A stretch of DNA of 17,394 nucleotides. It comes from JBCCSZ01 sp039199225 (GTDB lineage Bacteria > Bacteroidota > Bacteroidia > Chitinophagales > Saprospiraceae). Under the pieces are notes generated by a model. The model was not told the origin of the DNA and made no database searches. It saw only the letters and a list, made by a program, of their open reading frames with translations. Positions 1-10,700 of the stretch are shown piece after piece. The stretch covers positions 1-17,394 of the forward strand of contig JBCCSZ010000158.1 in assembly GCA_039199225.1 (NCBI GenBank), written 5' to 3'. Both the position numbers and the translations under genes were made by a program. Positions within the stretch are counted from its first letter, which is position 1; each line of letters opens with the position of its first letter.

Positions 1-375
1 ACCACTACTTATCAACTCACTGTAGTCGACTCCTTTGGTTGTGTCGTTGAAGAGCGTATTACGGTTAATGTCCGAAAAGAGCGCCGCGTATTCATCCCCT
101 CAGCTTTTTCGCCAAATGGTGATGGCATCAATGAGCGCTTTACTGTTTATGCTGGTCCGGAGGTAGCCGAGATCAAATCTTTCCGCGTTTTTGACCGCTG
201 GGGAGAATTGGTTTTTGAAAGAGTAGGTTTCCTACCCAATCAGGAATTAGAGGGCTGGGATGGTCGTCTCGGTGGGCAGCTGATGGACAATGGTGTTTAT
301 ATTTACTACGCGGAAATCCGCTTTGTCGACGGTTGGGAGGAGCTTCACCAAGGTGACGTAACCCTTGTCCGTTAG
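1..375 (+). CDS. C-terminal end of a T9SS type B-sorted secreted protein (partial)
   Basis: Frame 1 is open from the first base and stops at TAG 373-375, giving the last 124 residues of a protein whose start lies upstream. Residues 1-23 resemble the end of a SprB/Ig-like repeat (TTYQLTVVDSFGCVVEERI). The rest is a typical CHU_C / gliding-motility C-terminal domain: FIPSAFSPNGDGINERF, then FRVFDRWGELVFE, then GWDGRLGG, then DNGVYIYYAEI, ending GDVTLVR. In Bacteroidota this domain is the type B signal that directs export across the outer membrane by the type IX secretion system. The parent protein is therefore inferred to be a large extracellular or surface protein; its function cannot be told from this part. 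No clear terminator follows, only a 5-bp hairpin at 396-409. Confidence 0.95.
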   Translation, partial: TTTYQLTVVDSFGCVVEERITVNVRKERRVFIPSAFSPNGDGINERFTVYAGPEVAEIKSFRVFDRWGELVFERVGFLPNQELEGWDGRLGGQLMDNGVYIYYAEIRFVDGWEELHQGDVTLVR

Positions 376-415
376 GCTAGCTGAGGCTCAACTGGATCGA
401 TTCCTCGATTTTACC

Positions 416-423
416 TACCTTTG
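416..423 (+). promoter_or_regulatory. Candidate Bacteroidota -7 promoter element (TACCTTTG)
   Basis: TACCTTTG matches the Bacteroidota -7 consensus TAnnTTTG exactly and lies about 90 bases before the GTG start at 514. No good TTG/TTTG -33 element is visible 17-23 bases upstream, so this is a half-supported promoter. If used, transcription would begin near 430 and give a leader of roughly 80 bases for the small gene. Confidence 0.45.
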
Positions 424-513
424 CGCTCGATCATAGCGCGTTTTCTTTTGACACACGAATACCCCCACAGAATGCCGTGAAAAACGGCGATTTCTTCATT
501 AAAAGAATAAGAG

Positions 514-1017
514 GTGTATACACAGCAAGAAGTTCAAAAAGCTATCATTCCCATTCTTCAGGCTGAAGGAAAAGTTTACCGGAAATTCAATAAGATCATG
601 GCCAGAGAAGCCACTGGTGGAGAGGTCATCCGGACGATTACAAAGGATGGTATCGAAACGATTAACCAGGCAAACCCAGGTGATTACATCGTTCAAAACC
701 AGACAGAAGCTAAGGAGCAATACATCATTCGGTCAAATAAATTTGAAGCCCGTTACGTATTGGATACCATGATAGGCGACAGTGGGATCGGCGTGTACAA
801 GCCAATCGGCAAGGTAATCGGCATTAAAATGGATGAAGCCCGCTTAAAAGAGCTGTCCCTCGATGAAGTCTTTTATTTTATGGCTTCGTGGGGTGCTGAG
901 ATGATTGCTCGTAAAGGAGACTACATGGTTTGCCCGCCGGACCTGAGTGAAGTCTACCGGATTGCTGAAAAAGAGTTCTATGAAACTTACGAAATAGACG
1001 AGCATATCGGTAAATAA
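514..1017 (+). CDS. Conserved-looking hypothetical protein, 167 aa, probably cytoplasmic
   Basis: I do not recognise a named family. The frame is preceded by a TAA directly upstream (508-510), so GTG at 514 is the earliest plausible start. ATG at 598 (residue 29) is the first in-frame ATG and is an alternative that would drop a helical, charged N-terminus. There is no signal peptide or membrane segment. A central motif, PGDYIVQNQTEAKEQYII, followed by NKFEARY, resembles small ligand- or nucleic-acid-associated beta domains that begin PGD-(Y/W)-(I/V)-(V/L), but that is only a resemblance. The C-terminal third is acidic and helical (MDEARLKELSLDEVFYF, YRIAEKEFYETYEIDEHIGK). With a promoter candidate upstream and a strong terminator downstream it appears monocistronic and unrelated in function to the two secreted proteins that flank it. 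Confidence 0.8.
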   Translation: MYTQQEVQKAIIPILQAEGKVYRKFNKIMAREATGGEVIRTITKDGIETINQANPGDYIVQNQTEAKEQYIIRSNKFEARYVLDTMIGDSGIGVYKPIGKVIGIKMDEARLKELSLDEVFYFMASWGAEMIARKGDYMVCPPDLSEVYRIAEKEFYETYEIDEHIGK

Positions 1018-1031
1018 CTTGTTTTGATCGT

Positions 1032-1047
1032 GACAGCCATGTCTGTC
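1032..1047 (+). other. Small hairpin after the 167-aa gene
   Basis: GACAG at 1032-1036 pairs with CTGTC at 1043-1047 around a 6-base loop, just upstream of the main terminator. It has no U-tract of its own. It may only be an accessory 3'-end structure, or chance. Confidence 0.3.
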
Positions 1048-1048
1048 G

Positions 1049-1093
1049 GGCCAAATGACTTTTGAGTAAGAAAAGCCATTTGGCCATTTTTTT
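1049..1093 (+). terminator. Intrinsic terminator of the 167-aa gene
   Basis: GGCCAAATG at 1049-1057 pairs perfectly with CATTTGGCC at 1077-1085. Inside it CTTTT (1059-1063) pairs with AAAAG (1071-1075). A run of seven T follows at 1087-1093. This is a strong rho-independent terminator 31 bases after the stop at 1017, and it separates the small gene from the giant gene. Confidence 0.9.
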
Positions 1094-1542
1094 AGGGACT
1101 TCTTCTGATTCAATTATTTACTTCTGAGTAAAATCCTCCTGAGATACCGTACCATTTCTCATCGAATATACGTCACATCCTCCTACGCTTTATCGATCGA
1201 TTGGAGGGTTTATCGCCCTTTGTAGAACGTTCTTTCTTGTCACAAAATCATTCCTTTTCGTATTTGTATTTTTTTATTGTGTTGTCGTGACATGCCCCTT
1301 TGCCATGCTGCGCCAACTGCCTGTGGGAACGGTTAAAAAGCCGGTTTGACTGGTACAGTTCTTGCCTTCGCATATAGCATACTAAGGTAGGCCCTGGAAA
1401 TATTGGAACAAACAAAACTACCAGTTTAACCTATCGCCCTGAGATCGCTGAAATTATAATTCATACCGCTAGATGTAACAAGCACTCGCACTAAAAAAGC
1501 AAAAGTTGAATTGTTGCCAGGGGTATACAGAATGAAAAACAA
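1094..1542. other. Long gene-free leader/intergenic region before the giant gene
   Basis: About 450 bases with no convincing coding frame, RNA gene or mobile element. It is AT-rich in places (T-run near 1270) and holds the palindrome ATCGATCGAT near 1192-1201. The 9-mer TATCGCCCT occurs twice, at 1211-1219 and 1432-1440. I find no exact TAnnTTTG promoter element, so the start of transcription of the giant gene cannot be placed. The length would allow a long 5' leader or an unrecognised regulatory RNA, but nothing in it proves either. Confidence 0.5.
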
Positions 1543-1552
1543 ATGCGAATGA
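1532..1552 (+). other. Possible leader mini-ORF (MKNKCE) overlapping the giant gene start
   Basis: ATG at 1532 opens a 6-codon frame that ends TGA at 1550-1552. AGGGG (1519-1523), a Shine-Dalgarno-like tract, sits 8 bases before this ATG, a better spacing than for the giant gene's own ATGs at 1543 and 1549. The TGA overlaps the ATG at 1549 as ATGA, a usual geometry for translational coupling. Bacteroidota often do not rely on Shine-Dalgarno pairing, so translation of this mini-ORF is speculative. Confidence 0.25.
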
Positions 1553-1758
1553 GTAAAACTTTTACTCCAAAACGCAAAGGCTTATCCCTGGAATCAAAAA
1601 AGGAACAACTGCTCGGCAGTGTGCTATTTCCCTATGGGGCTTCGACTTATTTGTATTCTTTCCTCTTCGTCGTTTCTTTCTATCCCATTCTAGAGTATTT
1701 CGCAAGCAAGTGGTTTTCACCCGCTGAGGCACCCGTTCTGGCTGAGAGGGCTTACGCT
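1543..1758 (+). other. Signal sequence with long charged N-terminal head
   Basis: Residues 1-22 are polar and basic (MRMSKTFTPKRKGLSLESKK). A hydrophobic stretch follows at about 23-54 (LLGSVLFPYGASTYLYSFLF and beyond), then small-residue sites around SPAEA (59-63) or ERAYA (68-72) that could be cleaved. This fits Sec export, but the head is longer than usual. GTG at 1621 would give a shorter head but leave little charge before the core, so I prefer 1543. Confidence 0.65.
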
Positions 1759-4700
1759 CCAAGCAATTTGCTGGCGCCCCTTTCGTTTGCACCAGAAATC
1801 TGTAACAATGGAATTGATGATGATGGAGATGGTCTGGTCGATTGCCTGGATTGCGACGATTGCCGTACCTCTTCGGACTGCTCGGATAACGACGGAGATG
1901 GCATCAACGATTTTTGTGATCTGGATGACGACAACGATGGCATTCCCGATGATTTGGAAGGTCGAACCACAGAGTCTTGCCCTGTAATCGGTTCTGCAGA
2001 ATTTCCAACTTACGATTACACCAACTGTAGCGATGTAACTGGTGGCAAACTATTTTCAAACATTGGCACCTTTGAGGGAGTAGAAATCGATATGATCGTA
2101 TACGATGTTCCAGGAGCCTCCATCAATTGTGGTTCCTTTCGAGGATGTAGCAACAACGATGATGGTTTTACCCTCTCTGCGACAGACCCCGGAACATCGG
2201 CCACCTTCAGCTTCTTTGTCCATGGAACTTCAACACCCGCCACCATCAATTGGGCCGTATTTCTGGATGATTTTGATCAGGTGGAAGGCATCGCAGTAGA
2301 CACAACCAATCTGATATCCTACGTTTTGAATGCCAATAATGGGACAGCGATCAGTTTCTTTGGCAGCATGATCGACTTTGATAGCGGCAACAATTTCGAA
2401 GATGAACTGCAACTTTATTTTTCCAATATCAGTACCATCACCTTTCAGTTTACCCATGACAATAACGATCGGTGGGTTTGTTTTACCAGTAATCCGGTAA
2501 GCTCTATTCCGAACTCCGTTTGCAGTGCTTATCAAGTAGGTGGTGAGGATACCGATGGTGATGGTATTCTGAATCACTTGGATTTGGACAGTGACAACGA
2601 CGGTATTTACGATTTAGTCGAGGCGGGTCACACTGCAACCGATGCCAATAACGATGGGATCATAGACAATGCTGATACCAATTCTGGACTAAATGGTTTG
2701 TTCAACAGTCTCGAAACATCGGCGGATAGCGATGTGCTACAATATACAGTGGCCGACAGTGAAACGACTCCGGATGGCATTTACGACGCCTACGAGTTGG
2801 ATTCAGATGACGATGATTGTTTTGATACGGCAGAAGAAGGTATTTCTGATACAGACGATGATGGCATTGCCGGCAGCGGAACGCCCACTGTAAATAGCAG
2901 CAATGGTTTGGTCAATGGAATCACTTATGCTGTTCCGACCAATAACACCTGGCAAGACCCCTCGACCAAACCTTGCCCAATTAACTGCCTCAACCCAGAC
3001 AATGCATTCAATCCCGCCTGTGCTACGCCCGTCGTTTGTTCCAATACCAATCCATTGATTGCTAAAACTTACAATGTCTGGCATACGGGCAGTGGCGGTG
3101 GTCTGGATTTCAACCAATTGCAGACAAGCGGAGCTCAAGCTGGTTATCCATCTTCTTTCACCCAAACGGGAACAACTTCTAACATGCCCAAAAGGGAGGG
3201 AGGAGCTACTTACTGTCATCCTTCCACGGGAGAGGTTTTGATTTATTCGGATGGTGAAAAAGCTTGGGATGCAGCCGGTAATGAGTACAGCACCAGCGAT
3301 TCACAAAATAGATTCAATACAGTATCGACTCGACTGTTCAGCGCAGCCGGAACGCCTTTGATTATTGCTTCACCAGGCCAATGCAACATGGCTGATGAGT
3401 TGTATATTTTTTATACGGACGACCACCTGGGTGCTACTCGGGAACTATACTATGTCGTGGTGGATGTACCCAACAAAACGATCGGTCCTGCCAACCAACT
3501 AACCACCTTTATTACTGCAGAACAAGTGAGTGCTGTGCAGCTCAACTGCGATACCATCTGGGTGGTGGCAAGAGCCGGGCAAAACATGCATGCCATCAGA
3601 TGGACGGAATCTGGCTTCGAGCCTAGGGTGACCACTACCAGTATTCACTCTAGCAATGACCAGCGCTACCGCTCCGCCTTCAACCTCAAAGGTTCATTGT
3701 ATGCCTCGACGGTTGGTCCAGACCAAAGTGGGCAACTTTTGCTTTGTAGCTTTAACCAGGAGAGCGGTGCATTTCTCAATGCCAATTACCTGGACCCCTC
3801 TTTGTTGATGACAGACTTGTGGGGTTTCCAAAATTATGGTATTGCCTTTTCGCCCGATGGAACCAAGCTGTACACCAGTTTTGATGCCGGAGGAGAAAAT
3901 TACATTTTTCAGTTTGATGTCATGGCAGGCTCGAATGCTGATATTCAGGCGAGTGCTTACCAAGTATACAGAGGAAATGCCGGAGCCGGAGGTATACAAA
4001 ACGGCCCCGATGGTAGAATTTATATCTCTAATGGAAACGGCTCCAATGACGGCATCGATAGCATTCACGTCATCGATGCACCCAACGAAGCAGGGGTCGC
4101 ATGTGGTTTCCGCCGCAATTTTTTAACCACAGGTGGCCAAAGCGGTTCAGCCCTCAACAACATTGTCTACGGTCTCGGACCAGCGGCCTGTGTGCCAGTG
4201 ATTGAAAGCATCGCAGCAGGTACCGATCCTTGTTCGGAGATCAGCCTGACATTGACCGAATGTTATGCTGGGGCAGGTGGTCCATACACTGTTTACTATA
4301 CCTTGAATGGCGTACCAGATTCTATATTGAATGTTTCTATTAATTCGAGTAATGAAATAGACTTGACAGGACTTGCGACGGGTGCCTACACCAATTTGTA
4401 TGTTACAGACAGCAAATCTTGTCCGAGTAATTCGTTCAGTATCAACTTACAAGGGGGCGCTTGCCCAGAGCTGTGCGACAATGGATTTGACGACGACCTC
4501 GATGGCGATGTCGATTGTGATGATACAGATTGCGTGGTTGATGCAGATTTCGATGTGGCTGATGTTTTGTGTATCGATACGATTGTGACAATTGTTGCTG
4601 ATAATATCGATGTAACATGGACATACAATTGGAACTTCGGAGCCAACGCTTCACCATCAACCGCTACCGGCCCTGGTCCACACAACATTCGCTATTCTGC

Positions 4701-7700
4701 AACTGCTAATACCCAAGTTCAACTGATCGTATCCAAGGGCAGTTGCTCAGAAACAGAAACAGAAGGGGTCGAAATCATTGCCTGTAGTGTAGAACCACCC
4801 ATTGCTTGGGACTACAATTGTGAGGCAGATACTTGTGTCGAAATAGTGGGCATCGGCATCAAAGGAAATGTTCCGGATACCTTATATATCGACGATCCTG
4901 CCAGTGTGCATATGATCGTTTTGGAAGCTACTTTTGATGGTGGTGGAAGCACGCCGGATCGCGTTACCTTCAGCAATTCCAATGGGGACAGTGCAACAGA
5001 TTTCTACAATATTTTTGACAATAAAAACGATCGCTATTTTAGGGTCCAATTACCAGGGGCCTCCTTTGTGACCTTTTCCACGCCATCCGGTACCGATGTC
5101 AATAAAGGAGAGTCCTTTATCGCCTATATCTTCCGACAATGCGACAACCAAATCTCGACAGGTACCTTTGTGCATCGTAGCTTTTACCAGAGTTTCCATA
5201 AGTTTTCTTATGGGATTCCCCAAACGACGATCAAGCGAAACCTGGAAGTAGTCGTCCCTCTTTCAGAGTTGACAAGCAGTACGACCAGTGCCATCTTTTT
5301 AGCTGCCGAGGCAGGCGGTGTAACAGATACCCTAAAAATCTATGGTCCCAACGCTGGAAACTCTTTGAACCTTGCTTCCCTAACTTTATTCGATGTGCCG
5401 GGCAGTGCTGATTCCATCCATGTAACAGTGATCTCGCCCAGCACAGGTGGTCAATCGGTCTACTTATCTGGTGCCGGTTCAGTGACGGTAATTTGCCCAG
5501 ACATATTTCTGGACAAGGTAGCCGATAAAAATCTGGCGCAAGAAGGGGACGTCATCAACTACACCTACACAATATACAATACCGGAGATGAAGCCGTCAA
5601 CAACATCACGCTGGTCGACGACAAACTGGGAGCCATATCGCTGCCCGCTACGACGCTTGCCGTGGATGATTCCATAAAAGTTTCTATTCCCTACACTGTA
5701 TTGGCTAGTGATCTACCGGGGCCGATTACCAATATTGCAGACGTCAATGCCAATGGTATGATTAGTGGTGACGCAATAAGTTGGACCGATTCGGTCAGTG
5801 TCGATTTGTCTGGTCTGAGTTTGGTAAAAACCGCCGATAAAACCATTGCCAATGTTGGTGATACGGTATTCTATACTTATGTACTATCCAATAATGGAAG
5901 CCAATCATTTGCCATTGATCTGACCGACGATCGACTGGGTAATATTACACCAGATTCTGGTATGGGGAACCCCAGCCTTCTGTTGTTATACGATTTTCAG
6001 GACGCCTCCGGCACGGTCATTTCTGACAAATCCTTCGTAGGGGCAGCCTTGGATCTTTCGATTAACGATCCTGCCAATGTCTCTTGGAATACCAATAGCT
6101 TAAGCATCAATACGGCTACTTCTGCTGTAAATGGAACGACCAATAATAAGCTTTGGGAAGGTATTACAGACAATGGAATAGGAGGAAATGAAATCAGCGT
6201 CGAAATGTGGGTACAGCCAGCCAATCAAACCCAAGGAGGACCGGCGCGTATTTTTTCTTTCTCTCCAAGTAATTCGACCTCTAATTTTGTGATGGGGCAG
6301 GATGGAAATGAATACATTTTCCGACTTCGTACAACGGGTGGTTATCCCAATCAACTGAGAACCAATGTCAATGCCATCTGGCCACCGATAGGATTGCAAC
6401 ATGTGGTCTATACCTATGATGGGACAAATGCCAGATTTTATGTTGATGGGGTAGAAGTATCTACCACAGGTACAGCCAATCCCGTTGGTAATTTCAGTTC
6501 CTGGGACCCGTCCTTTACATTGATTGCCTTTAACGAAAATGCTTACAGTAATATCAACTCTAGGGATTGGCTAGGTCAAATACACCAATTTGCTGTTTAC
6601 AATACGACCTTAAGCCCTACTGAAATTTCTGAACATTACAACAATGGTTCAGCTTACATTCCGACAAATGTTCTTGCCCCTGGCCAGTCGTTTAGTGTTT
6701 CTTATTACGACATCGTCACCAATTCCGATCTGCCTGGTCCATTTGAGAACATTGCCATTCTGGAAGGCATCATCCCAAATACAACTGATACCGTTCGGGT
6801 GTCAGATACTGCCAGCGTTATTATCTGTAATTTGAATATCAACCCGACCATTTCCAACGCCTGCGCGGGCAGCTCAGATGGGTCCATCAACCTCAACATT
6901 ACCAATGGCAGTAGTCCTTATACCTACAGCTGGAGTACAGGGGCAACAACGGCTGCTTTGTCCAGCTTAACTACAGGAAGCTATTCTGTTACTGTAACGG
7001 ATGCCAATGGTTGTACCGCCGACCGAACGATTGCAGTTGGAGAGAATAGTCTGCCGACCGTAACTTTAGTACTACCCCGGCGGGAGGTCTGCATCACGAG
7101 TTCGACCCTTACCATTGGAGGAGGCAGTCCATCGGGCGGAACTTACAGCGGGACAGGCGTGAGCGGAACGAATTTCGATGCCAGTACAGCTGGTGTTGGA
7201 ACGCATATAATAACTTACACATACACAGATGCCAACGGTTGCATCAATACGGCTCCGGATGCCATCACTGTATTTGCAGAGCCAGCAATCGACAATGTAC
7301 AAACTAGTAATCCTTCGACATGTAGTGGTACTGATGGTACCATTACTGTTTTGGCTAGTGGTGGAAGTGGCAGTTACGAATATCGAATAAATGCTGGTGG
7401 CTGGCAAAGCAGCAATGTTTTCAATGGACTATCGGCAGGTAGTTATGATGTGGAAATTCGCAATGACAATGGTCTTTGTGTCGTAGCCTATGCTTCAAAT
7501 TCTGTTGTGCTTTCTGATCCCTCTTCGCCCGTAGCAAATATTAATATTCCGGCCTCGATTTGTGAAGACGCTACGGCTACCTTTACGGCCACGGACGCAG
7601 GAACAGGAGCTACTTACAGCTGGGATTTCGGAGTGGGAGCAACGCCGGCTACGGCCAGTGGCATCAATCCAGGGGCTGTCAGTTTTGGCAGCGGCGGCAG

Positions 7701-10700
7701 TAAATCCATTCGTCTGACCGTGACAAGAAGTGGTTGTTCTACCACAGACAATCAAAGCTATACCGTTTTCAGTTTGCCAACAGTTGGTTTTGAGTTGACA
7801 GATACTTCAGAGTGTGTTTCCAGCGCTACCTATAGCTTAAGTGGTGGCACACCCTTGGGTGGGAATTACAGTGGTTTGGGCGTCAGTGGAACCAATTTCG
7901 ATCCATCGACAGCCGGTGTTGGAAGGCATACCATTACTTACACCTACACAGACGGCAATGGTTGTGTCAACACAGCCACAGACGAAATTTGGGTGCGCGC
8001 CCTTCCGACAGCTACAGCCGTACCCACAGAGGTGAGTTGCAATGGGGGCAATGATGGTGTTATTGACTTAACCGTGAGTGGTGGACAAAGCCCCTTTACC
8101 TACTCGTGGAGCAATGGCAGTACCAGCGAAGACCTCAGCGGTTTGAGCATTGGCACATTCACTGTGACTGTTACAGATTTTTATGGTTGTACCGTCACCC
8201 GTTCAACAACGATCAACCAAGCCAGCTTGCTTGTGATGAATGATGCTTCCAATAATGTTAGCTGCTATGGAGAATCAGACGGAAGCATCGACTTGACAAT
8301 CAGTGGAGGAACACCTCCTTATGGATTCAATTGGAATACAGGTGCTACCACGGAAGACTTAAGCAACTTAGCAGCCGGAGATTACTCGGTTACTTTGACA
8401 GATAATGAGAACTGCGAAATTCAAAGAACCATTACGGTTACCCAACCAGACTCTCTGCAAATTGATCCGACGATTGTCAATGTTACCTGCAACGGCTTGA
8501 GCAATGGAACCATTGACATCGACCTGGGAGCAGCCGGGGGAACCCAGCCCTATATCTTTATTTGGGGCGACATGGAGGTCGAGGCCCTCTGGCCATTTGA
8601 ACAAAATGCACTGGATACATCCGGCAACGAGCACCACCCGATCGTAATCGATGGGACAGAAGCTTACAGTACGACTGCCCAGGAAGGCAATGCCTCCTTT
8701 GATTTTAATGGCAATACCCGCATTCAATACAATGTTAACAATGTTTTTATGGGGACGACCTTCTCTGAAAAAACAATATCGATGTGGGTTCGGCCGAATG
8801 TCCTATCTGGTCGGCAAATTTTGTTTGAAGAAGGTGGAAGTTTCAATGGTTGGGCTTTGAGACTCAACGGTAATACCCTGCAAGGCGCCATGCGTTCCTT
8901 GGGCTTTCAGTTTTTAGCGGGTACCCATACTTTTCCCAATGATGGTCAATGGCACCACATTGCAATGGTTTACGACAACAGAAGACTGACGGTTTACTTG
9001 GATGGTGTGGCTGGATCAACGGCTTCCAAGACATTTACAAATTTGACGACCAGTGGAAACAATGGTGGCTTGGGAGGCACTTTCTCCTCTGATGCCTTTG
9101 GCAGCTCCTCCAACAACTTCTACAATGGTTTGATGGATTATGTAAGTTACCACAATACCGCCCTAACCGAAGTACAAATCAATGATCTCCTCAACAACAA
9201 CGGGACACGCGCCAATCTTTCTGCAAATACCTACAATCTAACCTTGATAGATGCCAATGGATGTGAGATCAATGAAGATATTACCTTGACAGAGCCACTG
9301 CCTCTGGCCATCTTAATGACAGAATCTCCCGTTTCCTGTAATGGTGGTTCTGATGGAAGTATTGATCTGACAGTAACAGGTGGAACGACGCCTTATACCT
9401 ATGCCTGGGACAATGGGGCTGGAACGAGTGAAGACCCAAGTGGCCTAGCCATGGCTACTTATACCGTGACTGTAACAGACTTTTGGGGATGTACAATTGT
9501 CGACAACCTTGCCGTAACCGAACCCTCTGCCGTGACCATTAGCAGCAGCGTTAATGCGGAATCTTGTTTGGGTGCAGGAGACGGCAGCATCAACCTGACG
9601 GTCTCTGGTGGAACCTCTCCCTACGCTTACCAGTGGAGCAACGGATTGGGAACAGTGGAGGACCCCATCAACTTAAACAATGGAACCTATAGTGTCACCG
9701 TAACAGATGGTAATGGTTGTGTATATACCGAAAGCATCCCCTTGCCGGTCGTCAGCGGTATCAGCTTGTCAGAGGTGGTAACGGATGCCTCCTGTCATGG
9801 AGGTAGTGACGGCCAAATTGATTTGACAGTAAGTGGTGGAACCGGACCTTATACTTTTGCATGGAACAATGGCGCTGGTACCAACGAAGACCCAAGTGGC
9901 CTAAGTGCCGGAGATTACAGCGTCACCGTAACAGATAGCAGAGGCTGTAGCGACATTAAGACCATCACGATCAACGAGCCAGACGAAATAGACATTTCTG
10001 CAACAGTGACGGATGCCAGTTGCTTTGGGGGAGACGATGGTGGCGTAATCAGTACAACGGTCACTGGTGGAACCCCCGGCTACACCTTCGAATGGCTGGA
10101 CATTCAACCGGAAGCACACTGGACATTCGAACAAACAACAGATGACATTACTGGAAATGGCAACCATGCAGTAGGGATTGCGGGAACAGCGCAATACGCT
10201 ACCACTTCTAGAGAGCGTAACCATTCCTTCAACTTCAATGGAAGTTCAGGGATTCAATACAACAATGGCACTTCCGGCTTCATGGAATCTCCGATCGTGC
10301 AACGGACCATCATGATGTGGGTCCGACCAGATCAGTTCAACCGAGAAAGAATGCTTTTTGATGAAGGGGATCGTTTTTATGGTATTGCCATTCGGATGGA
10401 CAACGGGCAGTTGAGGGCGGCCTTCCAGCATTATCCAGCAACGGGTATTGTAGCCAATGGGCCGAATATTCCCAATGATGGTCAGTGGCACCACATTGCA
10501 TTGGTCTTTAACAATGGAGTTATCAGTTTATACCTGGATGGTGTAGTAGTGGTAGCTGGAAATACGACCCTGGGAAGCCTGCCTTCCAATGGTACAAATG
10601 GTGGCTTGGGAAGTCCTTTCAATTCAGATGCTTTCAACGATGGAGACAGCGATCCTTATGACGGGCTCATGGACGATGTTCGCTTTTACAATATTGCCTT

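Noticed and set aside
376..415. Possible terminator after the first coding region (ATCGA/TCGAT at 396-409 followed by three T)
   Set aside because: The stem is only 5 bp with a 3-base T tract; too weak to call.
844..1113. Antisense open frame across the 167-aa gene and its terminator
   Set aside because: It reads through the terminator hairpin and overlaps a better-supported gene.
1211..1440. Direct repeat TATCGCCCT at 1211 and 1432 as operator pair
   Set aside because: Nine bases, 221 apart, no symmetry and no promoter element nearby.
514..1530. Shared GTATACA near the starts of both the small gene (about 515) and the giant gene (about 1523)
   Set aside because: A 7-base match, partly inside the first coding region; chance is likely.
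8368..8727. Antisense open frame of 119 codons (and similar ones at 2803-3219, 3694-4068, 11941-12399)
   Set aside because: All are mirrors of the giant coding frame; none shows a start context, motif or homology of its own.
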